Source of the DNA: Leifsonia aquatica
GTDB taxonomy: Bacteria > Actinomycetota > Actinomycetes > Actinomycetales > Microbacteriaceae
Direction: 5' to 3'
Length of the DNA stretch: 64,000 bases
Assembly: GCF_014190775.1 (NCBI RefSeq)
Contig: NZ_JACHVP010000006.1
Location: 62,001-126,000, forward strand
The translations under genes and the position numbers were made by a program. The notes beneath the pieces are model-generated. The model was not told the origin of the DNA and made no database searches. It was given only the letters and a program-made list of their open reading frames with translations. Shown one piece after another: positions 54,431-62,823 of the stretch; position 1 is the first letter of the stretch; every line of letters begins with the position of its first letter.

Positions 54431-54906
54431 GAGATCACAACCTTCCTTGCATGGAGGTGGCTACTGCGAAGGACCGGGTTCGAACCGTATCGGCTCGTCA
54501 GAACAGGGCTGTGTCAGCGCGAATGAGCGCGCGGGAGCCCTCCTTGGACTAGGAAGGTTGGATGTTCCGAGCTGCGCCGGGATGGGAGCTTCGGGGCGGC
54601 GCGCCCGGACTCGATGATGGAGTGGCGGCTTCGACTCTGAAGTTCGGGGGTCTCAGCCACGATGCGTCACCGCCGCCCGGACTCGCCCAGCGAGGCCAGC
54701 AACACGGTGAAGAGGGTAAGAATCTGCCGCTCCATTTGGTGCCGCACGCTACCCCCGAACAGGGGTAGCCGGTCGGCGGCACGCCGGGGTGAACCGGGTG
54801 TTCTACTGACAACTCTCGCATTGCAGATCATTCATCGGATCGACGGGCACTAGATACCCGTCGACGAAGTCCTGAATGACCCCCGGGACAGATGGCGCTG
54901 ACTCGG
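54431..54906. other. Gap between transfer cluster and integration module
   Basis: About 475 bp without a convincing gene. It holds an 8-bp perfect hairpin at 54748-54769 (GCTACCCC with GGGGTAGC) that could be a regulatory or terminator-like structure, and a GGTTCGAACC-like string at 54468 that looks like a tRNA T-arm but has no tRNA body. The promoter of the sigma-like gene must lie at its left. Confidence 0.5.
54748..54769. repeat. Perfect hairpin GCTACCCC/GGGGTAGC
   Basis: An 8-bp stem with a 6-nt loop, no T-run. The core TACCCC...GGGGTA resembles the G/C-run palindromes used as CsoR operators but the spacing differs. Purpose unknown. Confidence 0.55.
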
Positions 54907-55104
54907 TTAGGCGAACACTCCGGTCTTCGTCCGCACACTCGCTTCCACCCATGCCAACACCTCCTCCCGCTTGTAGAGGACGGCGCGGGCCGTCGGCTTG
55001 TAGAACCGTGGCCCCTGACCGCGGTGACGCAGTTGCGCGAGCGCCGCGATCGAAATGCCGGTCAGCTCAGCTGCTTCCGCTGGCTGGATGAATTCTCCTA
55101 TCAT
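54907..55104 (-). CDS. Excisionase-like MerR-fold DNA-binding protein
   Basis: 65 residues. A single winged-helix-turn-helix domain (IQPAEAAELTGISIAALAQLRHRGQGPRFYKPTARAVLYKREEVLAWVEA) matches the small excisionase/MerR-like family. It would help the integrase excise the ICE. Divergent from the XRE gene, with about 100 bp between. Confidence 0.82.
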   Translation of the reverse strand: MIGEFIQPAEAAELTGISIAALAQLRHRGQGPRFYKPTARAVLYKREEVLAWVEASVRTKTGVFA

Positions 55105-55207
55105 TCCCGTCTCCTTCGTTTCGACAACCTAGGAGCCTTCTAGCTGTTGACAATACGGTAGCAACTTTCTCGTCGCTTGACAACAGGAGAGGCTGTAGGC
55201 TGTAGAA

Positions 55208-55801
55208 ATGGCGGACTTTCGATCGGAGAAGAACATCGGCGCACGGATCAGATTGGCGCGCCGAGAACGGGGATTCCGCACGACCGAGGACCTGGCCGAA
55301 GCCATCCCCGGCGGCAACCTCACACCGTCGATCCTGGAGAACATCGAGTCCGGCCGGAAAGCCGATCTCAGCGTGAGCCAGTTGCTCAACATCGCGCGCG
55401 GACTCAACGTCCCGGTGAGTCTGCTGCTTGCTCCGATCGGCACGCCCAACGCTGAACTCGACCTGCCAAACCTCAGCGACGACTTCGCGGGCATGACAGC
55501 GACTGAATTCGACTGCTGGCTTTCCGCAACGTCCGGGAGCGCTTATCGGCCGCGTCTGGCTTCCGAGCGCTCTGACATCGAGATCCTCGCGTCGCTGCGC
55601 GAGCTCGGGACTTTGCGCCGCGAGCTTGATCGCCTGCAGATCGTCCTGGATACCCAGAAGGCATCCGGCGACCGCGACTTGATCGCGTCCAACGGCGAGG
55701 TGCAGCAGCGCCTCGACCGCATCCGCCGCGAGGCCACCCGCGTCGGCGAACTCCTCGCCAGCGCCGGCCTCACTGGCATCATGAACGACCCGGCCGACTA
55801 G
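55208..55801 (+). CDS. XRE-family helix-turn-helix regulator
   Basis: 197 residues. The HTH lies at residues 12-70 (ARIRLARRERGFRTTEDLAEAI, NIESGRKADLSVSQLLNIARGLNV), followed by a helical, charged C-terminus (REATRVGELLASAGL). It probably controls excision/integration. TTGACA at 55177 may be its promoter, but the -10 is unclear. Followed by the integrase with a 37-bp gap, so the two are probably one transcript. Confidence 0.82.
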   Translation: MADFRSEKNIGARIRLARRERGFRTTEDLAEAIPGGNLTPSILENIESGRKADLSVSQLLNIARGLNVPVSLLLAPIGTPNAELDLPNLSDDFAGMTATEFDCWLSATSGSAYRPRLASERSDIEILASLRELGTLRRELDRLQIVLDTQKASGDRDLIASNGEVQQRLDRIRREATRVGELLASAGLTGIMNDPAD

Positions 55802-55838
55802 CCGGAGAACCAAGGAGGTGTAGCGCAGAGCGAAGCTC

Positions 55839-57065
55839 ATGGGAAGCATCGAGAGCTACCAGACCGCCAACGGACGCCGCTACCGCGTGCGCTACCGCGA
55901 TCCCGACCATCGCTCACGCGAGAAGGCCGGGTTCACACGGAAGTTCGACGCCGAACAGTTCCTCGCCACAACCACCGTGACGACTTCGCGCGGTGAGTGG
56001 GTCGATCCCTCATCGGCCAAGGCCGAGGTCGGCGCACTTGCTGCAGAGTGGCTCGCCTCGCGCAGCAATCTCAAGCCGTCATCGCTCCGCCCGCTTGAAG
56101 GCTCGTGGCGCAAACACGTCGCGCCGAAGTGGGCACACCGTCGCGTCGGCGAAATCCGACACAGTGAAGTGCAGAGCTGGATCGCCGAGATATCAAAAGT
56201 CAGCTCGCCGACCGTCGTCATTCGCGCACACGGGGTGCTTGCCGGGATTCTCGACATCGCGATGCGGGATCGGCGCATCACGCAGAACCCTGCCCGCGAA
56301 ATCAAGTTGCCCCGCAAGATCCCGAAGGAGCACGTCTACCTCACCCATCAGCAGGTCCACGACCTCGCGAAGGCCTCGGGTGACCGCGCGCCGATCATCC
56401 TGCTGCTCTGCTACACCGGCCTGCGCTGGGCCGAGATGGTCGGCCTGCGAGTGAAGGACATCGACTTCGAACGGCGACGTATCCGCGTCTCCGAGAACGC
56501 GGTCGAGGTCGACGGGATCATCGAAGTCGGCACACCGAAGTCGCACAAACGCCGCACTGTCCCTTTTCCCCATCTCCTGGACCCGGCGCTGCGTCCGTTG
56601 GTCGAGGGCAAGGGGCCGGACGAGCTCGTCTTCGCCGACAAGCGCGGCATGTACCTGCGGCGCACTCGAGTGAGCACCGCATCACGTTCTTGGTTCGTGA
56701 CCGCACGGATCTCGGCTGGCATCCCACAGATGACCATTCACGATCTCCGGCACACCGCAGCGAGCCTCGCCGTGTCGGCCGGCGCCAACGTAAAAGCCAT
56801 CCAGCGGATGCTCGGCCACGCCTCCGCAGCCATGACTTTGGATATCTACGCCGACCTCTTCGACGATGACCTCGACGACGTTTCGGCACGCCTCGATGAC
56901 GCCGCGACGAAATCAGTTGTGGGGTTTTTGTGGGGGATGGGCAAATCTGGCCAGAAAAAACCCCCGGAATCGTTGAGTTTCCGGGGGTTTCGATCGGCGG
57001 AGACGGAGGGATTTGAACCCTCGGTCCCCTTACGGGGACTCCACCTTAGCAGGGTGGTGCACTAG
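55839..57065 (+). CDS. Tyrosine site-specific integrase with tRNA-derived C-terminus
   Basis: 408 residues. An N-terminal SAM-like core-binding domain precedes the catalytic domain, with Arg196 (CYTGLRWAE), His301-Arg304 (HDLRH), a GH motif in LGHASAAMT and nucleophile Tyr337 (TLDIYADLF). The ORF does not stop there: residues about 373 onward read through the tRNA-Ser terminator hairpin, and from about 387 on are translated antisense from the tRNA-Ser gene itself, ending at a TAG inside the tRNA. In the excised circle the tail may differ. GGAGGTGTAG upstream could serve as a distant ribosome-binding site. Confidence 0.93.
   Translation: MGSIESYQTANGRRYRVRYRDPDHRSREKAGFTRKFDAEQFLATTTVTTSRGEWVDPSSAKAEVGALAAEWLASRSNLKPSSLRPLEGSWRKHVAPKWAHRRVGEIRHSEVQSWIAEISKVSSPTVVIRAHGVLAGILDIAMRDRRITQNPAREIKLPRKIPKEHVYLTHQQVHDLAKASGDRAPIILLLCYTGLRWAEMVGLRVKDIDFERRRIRVSENAVEVDGIIEVGTPKSHKRRTVPFPHLLDPALRPLVEGKGPDELVFADKRGMYLRRTRVSTASRSWFVTARISAGIPQMTIHDLRHTAASLAVSAGANVKAIQRMLGHASAAMTLDIYADLFDDDLDDVSARLDDAATKSVVGFLWGMGKSGQKKPPESLSFRGFRSAETEGFEPSVPLRGLHLSRVVH
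56958..56990 (-). terminator. Rho-independent terminator of tRNA-Ser, inside the integrase ORF
   Basis: On the minus strand AAACCCCCGGAA pairs with TTCCGGGGGTTT (12 bp) and is followed by a six-T run. It directly follows the tRNA-Ser 3' end and would end leftward transcription from the tRNA. It lies within the last codons of the integrase. Confidence 0.85.
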
Positions 57066-57086
57066 GCCGAACTATGCGACGTCTCC
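56998..57086 (-). tRNA. tRNA-Ser (anticodon GCU)
   Basis: On the minus strand the acceptor GGAGACG pairs with CGTCTCC, and the anticodon loop CTGCTAA gives anticodon GCU. A long variable arm (GAGTCCCCGTAAGGGGACC) and T-arm GGGTTCAAATCCC are intact, and the discriminator is G73 with no encoded CCA. Length is about 88-89 nt, as for type-II tRNA-Ser. Integration at its 3' end has left the gene complete. Confidence 0.95.
56999..57060. other. ICE attachment site half (3' end of tRNA-Ser)
   Basis: Integrase ORF abuts the 3' half of the tRNA; att cores of such elements usually span the T-arm and 3' acceptor. The true core length needs the other junction, which is outside the window, so the limits are a guess. 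Confidence 0.45.
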
Positions 57087-57156
57087 TCGGCGCCCGCGAG
57101 CAGGCGCACGTCAGCCATCATAACGGACGCGGGCGGCCGTCTGGGACACGGGACTC

Positions 57157-57849
57157 TCAGGCTCCGGTGTAGGCCATCCGGGAGATCTGGTCGAAGATGC
57201 TGGTCGTGAGGGTGATCGTCCAGATCGTCGACACGATGAACGACAGTGCGATGACGGCGATCGCTCCCCACATCGGCGCCATGCCGCGGCGGTTCGCGAC
57301 AGAGCGGACGATCACGGTGCGGCCGATGACGTAGACGAGCGGGCTGAGGAACGACCAGGCCCAGTGGAACGGACGGACGACGCCGCGGCGCGTGAGCTCG
57401 CGATAGTCGAGCCAGCTGAAGACCACCAGCGCGGCGTACGACAGCCAGCTGACGCCCATCAGCACGAAGTACCAGGGTCCGCCGATGAGGGCGAGCGGGT
57501 CGGGGATGGTCGGCGTGGGGTCGTTGAGGTCGATCGCCGGGAGGTGGATCTGGAGCGTCGGAAGCAGCGCGATGGTCAGCAGCGGCAGGAGGGCGATCAG
57601 CCAGATCCACACGGTCCCGACGGGCGTCGCGGGGTTCAGCTCGGGGCGGGCGGGGCGCACGGCCACCGGCTGCGGGTACTGGGGAACCTGGGCGTACTGC
57701 GGCTGTGCGGTGGCCGGCTGCGTCGCAGCGGCCTGCGAGACGTGCCCGGTCCACTGCGTGCCGTCCCACCAGCGTTGCGGCGCGGCGCCGTACGGGTCGG
57801 CGTACCAGCCGGGGGCGACCCCGCTCGGAGTTCCATTCGCGTCGGTCAT
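57157..57849 (-). CDS. DUF2510-domain membrane protein
   Basis: 230 residues. The N-terminal DUF2510 motif (PGWYADPYGAAPQRWWDGTQWTGHV) is followed by a Pro/Gln-rich linker and four to five helices. DUF2510 is an actinobacterial domain usually fused to membrane helices; activity is unknown. GGAGG lies eight bases before the ATG at 57849. First chromosomal gene beyond the tRNA. Confidence 0.82.
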   Translation of the reverse strand: MTDANGTPSGVAPGWYADPYGAAPQRWWDGTQWTGHVSQAAATQPATAQPQYAQVPQYPQPVAVRPARPELNPATPVGTVWIWLIALLPLLTIALLPTLQIHLPAIDLNDPTPTIPDPLALIGGPWYFVLMGVSWLSYAALVVFSWLDYRELTRRGVVRPFHWAWSFLSPLVYVIGRTVIVRSVANRRGMAPMWGAIAVIALSFIVSTIWTITLTTSIFDQISRMAYTGA

Positions 57850-57919
57850 CGTGCGCGCCTCCATTCCGCGGCCTGCTCCGGCCGCACCCGCGACCTTACC
57901 GCGCGAACCTATGACCGCT

Positions 57920-57981
57920 CGCGAGACGTGACATCTCGCGGGTCCGGAGGCCCTCGCACCCGCAACAAGTCACGTCTCGCG
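57920..57981. repeat. Extragenic palindrome, GAGACGTGAC family, copy A
   Basis: CGCGAGACGTGAC and GTCACGTCTCGCG form the outer 13-bp arms; inner arms are imperfect. The right arm supplies the TGA stop of the SulP gene (codons GAG ACG TGA). A nearly perfect relative lies at 59982. Confidence 0.8.
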
Positions 57982-59529
57982 GACCACGCGTTCCGACAGC
58001 CGCCCGTGGAACGCGTGGCTGCGCTCGTCCAGCCCCACGAGCTCCACCTCGGCTCCGTGGGCGGCGTACTTGGTCTCGACGGCGTCGAGGGCGGCGACGC
58101 TGGAGGCGTCCCAGACGTGGGAGGCGCTGAGGTCGACGACGACGCGGGCGGGATCGTCGGCGTACGAGAACTGGTCGACGAGGTCGTTGCTGGAGGCGAA
58201 GAAGAGCGGGCCGTGCACGCGGTAGTGGGCGACGGATCCATCCTCCGACACCTCGCGGGAGACCCGCACGACGTGCGCGATGCGGCGGGCGAAGAGCACC
58301 AGGGCGAGCAGCACGCCGACGCCGACGCCGATCGCGAGGTTGCCGGTCGCGACGGTGACGGCGACGGTCGTGAGCATCACGAGAGTCTCGGGCACGGGCA
58401 TCCGGCGCAGGGTGGAGGGGCGCACGCTGTGCCAGTCGACGGTCTGCAGCGCGACGATCATCATGACCGCGGCGAGCGCCGCCATCGGGATCGCCGCCAT
58501 CACCGGGGAGAGCACGCCGACGAGCAGGAGGAGGAACAGTCCGGCGACGAGCGTGGAGAGACGGGTGCGCGCCCGCCCGATCTGCACGTTGACGACGGTC
58601 TGGCCGATCATGGCGCATCCCGCGACTCCGCCCCAGAAGCCCGCCAGGATGTTCGCGAGGCCGAGACCCCACGACTCGCGGCCCTTCGCGGAGCGGCTGT
58701 CGGTCAGCTCGTCGACGAGCTTCGCGGTCAGCAGCGACTCGAGCAGGCCGACGAGGGCGGCGGCGAGCGCGGTGGGGGCGATGATCTGCAGGGTGTGGAG
58801 GTCGAACGGCACGGTCCACGGGGTCAGGCCGGGCAGCACGCCGCTGACGCTCCCCTCGTCACCGACGGTCGGGACGGGCAGCCCGAGGGCGAACGCCGCG
58901 AGCGTCACCACGACGATCGCGACCAGCGGGGCGGGCACGGCCTTGGTCAGGCGCGGGAGGAACAGCACGATCAGCACGGTCGCCGCGAACAGCGGGTACA
59001 CCTGCCACGGCACGTCGATCACGTGCGCCAGCTGCGCGACGAAGATCAGCACGCCGAGCGCGTTCACGAACCCGACCATCACCGAGCGCGGGATGTAGCG
59101 GACGAGCTTCGCCAGCCCCGCGACCCCGAAGACGACCTGGATGACGCCCGCCAGCAGCACCGTCGGCAGCACGTACGCGGTGCCGTGCGCCTGCACCATC
59201 GGCGCGAGGACGAGCGCGACCGAGCCCGCCGCCGCGGTCACCATCGCCGGGCGGCCGCCGAGGAACGACATCGCGATCGCGAGCACGACGGACGAGATGA
59301 GCGCCACATCCGGCCCGACTCCCGAGATGAGGGAGAACGAGATCACCTCGGGGATGAGCGCGAGCGTCGTCACCATGCCGGCCAGCACCTCGGTGGCGAA
59401 CAGGCGCGGACGCTTCAGCACGGCACGCACCGGCACCTGCCCGTTCGGGAGGCGGAACGCGGCGGACGGAGGCGCGGAGGGGGCGAGAGGCATCGGGTCG
59501 TGCGCCGGCGGCCGCGCGCGACCGCGCAT
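57970..59529 (-). CDS. SulP-family anion transporter with C-terminal STAS domain
   Basis: About 519 residues. Roughly twelve helices with the SulP core (GLLESLLTAKLVDELT, NILAGFWGGVAGCAMIGQTVVN) precede a C-terminal STAS domain (VVVDLSASHVWDASSVAALDAV). SulP proteins import sulfate, bicarbonate or other anions. The exact anion cannot be seen. Start uncertain between 59529 and 59493. Confidence 0.88.
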   Translation of the reverse strand: MRGRARPPAHDPMPLAPSAPPSAAFRLPNGQVPVRAVLKRPRLFATEVLAGMVTTLALIPEVISFSLISGVGPDVALISSVVLAIAMSFLGGRPAMVTAAAGSVALVLAPMVQAHGTAYVLPTVLLAGVIQVVFGVAGLAKLVRYIPRSVMVGFVNALGVLIFVAQLAHVIDVPWQVYPLFAATVLIVLFLPRLTKAVPAPLVAIVVVTLAAFALGLPVPTVGDEGSVSGVLPGLTPWTVPFDLHTLQIIAPTALAAALVGLLESLLTAKLVDELTDSRSAKGRESWGLGLANILAGFWGGVAGCAMIGQTVVNVQIGRARTRLSTLVAGLFLLLLVGVLSPVMAAIPMAALAAVMMIVALQTVDWHSVRPSTLRRMPVPETLVMLTTVAVTVATGNLAIGVGVGVLLALVLFARRIAHVVRVSREVSEDGSVAHYRVHGPLFFASSNDLVDQFSYADDPARVVVDLSASHVWDASSVAALDAVETKYAAHGAEVELVGLDERSHAFHGRLSERVVRET

Positions 59530-59607
59530 GACCGCGCGGCAGTCCTTTCGGCAGCGGGAGGGAGGCGCCCGCACCGGGAGGCGGACCTGATCACCCTACC
59601 GGCCGCG

Positions 59608-59943
59608 TCACCACCCGATCGTGTTGAACCACTCCCGTCGGCTCGCGATCTCCGCATCCGTCTCGGCCGCGTCGGTGGTGTCGTGCTCGACGAGCCGGCC
59701 GGTGCCGTCGAGGGCGATGAACCGCAGGCAGCGGCCGCAGAGGGCGCGGCCCCCCGGGTACCCGTCGGCGAGCTCACGTGCGGGCCTCCCGGGCTCACCC
59801 GAGCCGGGGCAGCGGGGCGCATCGGCGGACGTGTCCGACCAGAGCAGCGCGCCGCGCCGGTGCAGCCCGGGATGCCCGAGCGGCCGGGTGCAGTGCCGCC
59901 CTCCGTTGCGGCTCGGGCAGTAGCGCGCGGGTGGGGAGTCCAT
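59608..59943 (-). CDS. Small Cys-rich hypothetical protein
   Basis: 111 residues with cysteines in CPSRNGGRHCTRPLGH and CGRCLRFIALDG, a possible zinc-ribbon pattern. No family recognised. It is bounded by the SulP gene and the REP palindrome. The good ATG and codon use support it as real, but it is small. Confidence 0.55.
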   Translation of the reverse strand: MDSPPARYCPSRNGGRHCTRPLGHPGLHRRGALLWSDTSADAPRCPGSGEPGRPARELADGYPGGRALCGRCLRFIALDGTGRLVEHDTTDAAETDAEIASRREWFNTIGW

Positions 59944-59981
59944 GCTCCGAACCTAGCCCGCGGCCTGGGGAGAGACCCCCG

Positions 59982-60039
59982 CGAGACGTGACTTGTTGCG
60001 GGTGCGGGGCCTCCCGCACCCGCAACAAGTCACGTCTCG
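59982..60039. repeat. Extragenic palindrome, GAGACGTGAC family, copy B
   Basis: Perfect 27-bp arms around a 4-nt loop (GCCT). The right arm supplies the last codon and stop of the AI-2E transporter gene (GAG ACG TGA). It shares the outer arms and inner GCGGGT of copy A, so both belong to one repeat family. Confidence 0.9.
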
Positions 60040-61211
60040 GGGGCCAGGGGCGCGGCCGGGTCCGCGACCGCGACGGGCTCGGGGCCGGGGTCGTTGGCGG
60101 GCGGAGTTCCGTGCACCGTGCGCAGCATCGCGGTGACCATCGCGTTCGCGACCGCGATGAGCGGCACCGCGAACAGCGCGCCCGGGATGCCCGCGATCCC
60201 GGTGCCCGCGGCGACGCCCACGACGACGGCGAGCGGATGCACCTTCACCGCTCCCCCGACCAGCAGCGGCTGCATCACGTGCGCCTCGAGCAGGTGCACC
60301 AGCAGCACTCCGGCCAGCATGATGATCGCCTGCACCGGACCGGCGAAGACCAGCGCGATCACGACGGCGATGATGCCCGACACGATGGCGCCGATCACCG
60401 GGATGAACGAGGCGAGCAGCACGACGACGCCGATCGGGATGGCCAGCGGCAGCCCGAGGAAGAACGCCACCAGCCCGATCCCGACGCCGTTGGCCAGCGC
60501 GACCAGGATCTGCACGCGCACGAAGCTCGACAGCGTGGTCCAGCCCGCGTCACCCGCGGCCGAGATCGCCGGGCGACCGCTGCTCGGGAAGAGGCGCGTG
60601 ATCCAGCGCCAGATGCCCCCGCCGTCGATGAGCATGAAGATCGTGGCGAACACCGCGATCAGCGCGCCGGCGAGGAGGTGTCCGGTGGTCGAACCGACCC
60701 GCACCGCGCCACCGATGATCTGGCCGCTGTCCTTCGTGATCAGGTCGCCCGCGCTGGAGATGTAGCCGGCGAGCTGGGCGTCGCTCACGCTCCACGGCGG
60801 CTGACGCAGCAGGTCGCGCACCCGGTCGTACGCGGCGACCGACTCGCGCTCCAGTTGCGGGAGTCCCGCCCGCACCTGCCACACCACGAGCAGCACGAGC
60901 GCGCCGAGCACGGCCGCGAACGCGACGAGGGTCAGCAGGATCGCCAGCCATTTCGGCCAGTGGCGGCGGACCAGGGAGGCGACGACCGGCTGCAGCAGCG
61001 CCGACACCAGGAGGGCGACGAGCAGCGGGATGACGATCTCCTGGAACACCATCACCAGGTAGATCACCACGGCCGCGAGCCCGACGATCACGAGCAGGCG
61101 CCAGGACCATTCCGACGCCGACCGCACGCCGCTCGGGATGGTGGAGTTCGGGCCGGTCGATCTCGAGGCGGACGCACCTCCCGGTCGCGGACGATTCCAG
61201 CGCAGCTCCAT
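60030..61211 (-). CDS. AI-2E/PerM-family permease
   Basis: 393 residues with about eight helices. GIGLVAFFLGLPLAIPIGVVVLLASFIPVIGAI and LLVGGAVKVHPLAVVVGVAAGTGIAGIPGALFAVP are typical of the PerM family, which includes AI-2 exporters and Na+/H+ antiporters. Substrate unknown. AAAGGAG seven bases before the ATG. The C-terminal codons lie in the palindrome. Confidence 0.88.
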   Translation of the reverse strand: MELRWNRPRPGGASASRSTGPNSTIPSGVRSASEWSWRLLVIVGLAAVVIYLVMVFQEIVIPLLVALLVSALLQPVVASLVRRHWPKWLAILLTLVAFAAVLGALVLLVVWQVRAGLPQLERESVAAYDRVRDLLRQPPWSVSDAQLAGYISSAGDLITKDSGQIIGGAVRVGSTTGHLLAGALIAVFATIFMLIDGGGIWRWITRLFPSSGRPAISAAGDAGWTTLSSFVRVQILVALANGVGIGLVAFFLGLPLAIPIGVVVLLASFIPVIGAIVSGIIAVVIALVFAGPVQAIIMLAGVLLVHLLEAHVMQPLLVGGAVKVHPLAVVVGVAAGTGIAGIPGALFAVPLIAVANAMVTAMLRTVHGTPPANDPGPEPVAVADPAAPLAPET

Positions 61212-61309
61212 CAGCGGTCTCCTTTCGAAGGGACCACCTCATCATCTCCGCGCCGCGCCCGCGCGTAAAACCGTTGACTTCGCGGGGCGGAGGTGGGGAT
61301 GCGCACGCA

Positions 61310-61364
61310 CATTCGTGCCGAATGTCGCGTTTGGCGGCGCCAAAGTCGACATTCGGCACGAATG
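61310..61364. repeat. Extragenic palindrome of a second family
   Basis: CATTCGTGCCGAATGTCG and its exact complement (18 bp) enclose a second smaller palindrome, TTTGGCG/CGCCAAA. Located between the PerM and MFS genes, just after the MFS stop. Confidence 0.85.
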
Positions 61365-61374
61365 GAGGCGGCGG

Positions 61375-62703
61375 CTACTCGCCGTAGAAGACGCCGTGGC
61401 GCCGCTTGGCCAGCAGGTACAGCACCAGGCTGATCGCGCAGAGCACCGCGACGTAGATCGGGAACACGCTGCCGAGCCCGACGCTCTGCAGCCAGACGAA
61501 CAGGTAGGAGGCGGTGCCGCCGAAGAGGGCGACGCCGATGCCGTACCCGATGCCGACCGCAGTGCCGCGGCAGTACTGCGGGATGAGCGAGTTGGCGACG
61601 GTGTTGTAGATCGTCAGGTTGAGCAGCAGCACGAGCGAGCCGCCGAGCATCACACCGGCGAGGGAGCCGACGCCGTTGCCCGTGTAGATCAGCACGAGGA
61701 AGATCGTCGGGATGGCCAGGGCCCGCCCGAGCACGAACCAGCGCGAGAGCGCCCACTTGTCCAGGAAGCGGCTGAGCACGAGTGCGCCGACCGTCAGGAT
61801 GATGCTGAGGGTGGTGCTCACCGCGAAGACGCTCGTCGGGTCCTCGCCGTACGAACCGGTCGCCAGCGAGGGCAGGCCCGACAGCCAGGTGTAGTTGTAG
61901 GCCTGGATCGCGCCGACGACGAAGACGACCGCGACGATGCTGAGCCAGTAGTGCTTCACGCCGCGCCACACGCGGATCGACTCCGTGCGGGTGGCGATCG
62001 TCCCCGGGTCGGCCGCGCCGTCCTCGGAGCCCAGGGTCTCGGGCAGCGAGCGCCGCAGCCAGAGCACGATGAAGCCGAGCAGGCCGCCGAGGATGAAGGG
62101 GATGCGCCAGCCGTACGCGGTCATGCCGGCCGGCCCGAGGAGCGCGCTGGCCGTGAACGCGGTGAGCGGCGCCAGGAGGTTGCCGAGGTTGTTGAAGAAC
62201 GCCATGAATCCGGCGACGTAGCCGGGACGGTCGGGCACCAGCTCGACGCCGTACGCGTTGCTGAGCGGTGCCTCGATGCCGGTCGAGAACCCCTGGACCA
62301 GACGGAGGACGAGCACGATGACGCCGGCCCAGATCCCGAGCACTTCGTGGGTCGGGAGGAAGCCGATGATCAGGCTGGCCAGTGCCGTCGCGCCGACGGC
62401 CCAGAGCATGACGACCTTGCGGCCGATCCGGTCGGCGACCAGGCCGAATACGACGCCGCCGACGGGCCGCGCGACGAACCCGACCGCGAACACGGCGAGC
62501 GAGTTCAGCGTGGAGGCCGCCGGGCTGGAACCCGGGAAGAAGGCGTTGCCGATGTAGACGGACAGCAGCCCGAACATCGCCCAGTCGAACCACTCGAGCG
62601 CGTGCCCGGCACTGAGCGCGAAGAGGTTCCGGGTGGTGTGCGGCCGGGCCGCGGTGGGGACGGCGGAGGCCGAGGGGGCCGCGGTGTCCTGGTTTTCCAA
62701 CAT
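61375..62703 (-). CDS. MHS-type major facilitator transporter
   Basis: 442 residues with twelve helices. ADRIGRKVVMLWAVGATALASLIIGFLP and VLVLRLVQGFSTGIEAPLSNAYGVELVP are MHS-family motifs (metabolite:H+ symporters for dicarboxylates, aromatic acids or osmolytes). The second ATG at 62703 is chosen with GAAGGAG upstream. Divergent from the deaminase gene across a 120-bp region with an AT-rich palindrome. Confidence 0.87.
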   Translation of the reverse strand: MLENQDTAAPSASAVPTAARPHTTRNLFALSAGHALEWFDWAMFGLLSVYIGNAFFPGSSPAASTLNSLAVFAVGFVARPVGGVVFGLVADRIGRKVVMLWAVGATALASLIIGFLPTHEVLGIWAGVIVLVLRLVQGFSTGIEAPLSNAYGVELVPDRPGYVAGFMAFFNNLGNLLAPLTAFTASALLGPAGMTAYGWRIPFILGGLLGFIVLWLRRSLPETLGSEDGAADPGTIATRTESIRVWRGVKHYWLSIVAVVFVVGAIQAYNYTWLSGLPSLATGSYGEDPTSVFAVSTTLSIILTVGALVLSRFLDKWALSRWFVLGRALAIPTIFLVLIYTGNGVGSLAGVMLGGSLVLLLNLTIYNTVANSLIPQYCRGTAVGIGYGIGVALFGGTASYLFVWLQSVGLGSVFPIYVAVLCAISLVLYLLAKRRHGVFYGE

Positions 62704-62781
62704 TCTGTGAGCTCCTTCGCTCATCGCAGATCGGGGGACGGGTTGGGTGGTTCACGGAGGGGGTCGAGATGCCTGACAAAA

Positions 62782-62792
62782 CTATAGTATAG
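62782..62792. promoter_or_regulatory. AT-rich palindrome CTATAGTATAG in divergent promoter
   Basis: CTATA-G-TATAG, an AT island in GC-rich DNA, lies between the MFS gene and the deaminase gene. It could be an operator, or contain the -10 boxes. Assigned by composition and position only. Confidence 0.4.
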
Positions 62793-62823
62793 CGATAACG
62801 ACCTCCAGAGAAAGGGACCGACG

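Larger units (their letters stand above)
1..57040. mobile_element. Integrative and conjugative element (partial; right end at tRNA-Ser)
   Basis: The region carries a full set of ICE functions: tyrosine integrase, excisionase, XRE regulator, MobF-type relaxase, coupling protein, VirB4-like ATPase, VirB6-like channel protein, SSB and ArdC-like antirestriction protein. Cargo is copper resistance, cell-wall enzymes and a Qat defence system. The integrase lies directly against the 3' end of tRNA-Ser, a classic actinobacterial integration site. The left end is outside the window because no second copy of the tRNA 3' end was found. The exact right crossover point inside the tRNA cannot be fixed by eye. 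Confidence 0.8.

Noticed and set aside
54460-54485. GGTTCGAACC string looking like a tRNA T-arm
   Set aside because: No acceptor, D-arm or anticodon arm around it.
1-57000. Second copy of the tRNA-Ser 3' end marking the left ICE boundary
   Set aside because: Not found by reading; the left end is probably beyond the window. A string search would settle it.
57364-59991. Rightward 875-codon open frame
   Set aside because: Antisense to DUF2510 and SulP genes, low-complexity Arg/His/Asp-rich translation typical of GC-rich shadow frames.
61138-62787. Rightward 549-codon open frame
   Set aside because: Antisense to the MFS gene, low-complexity charged product.
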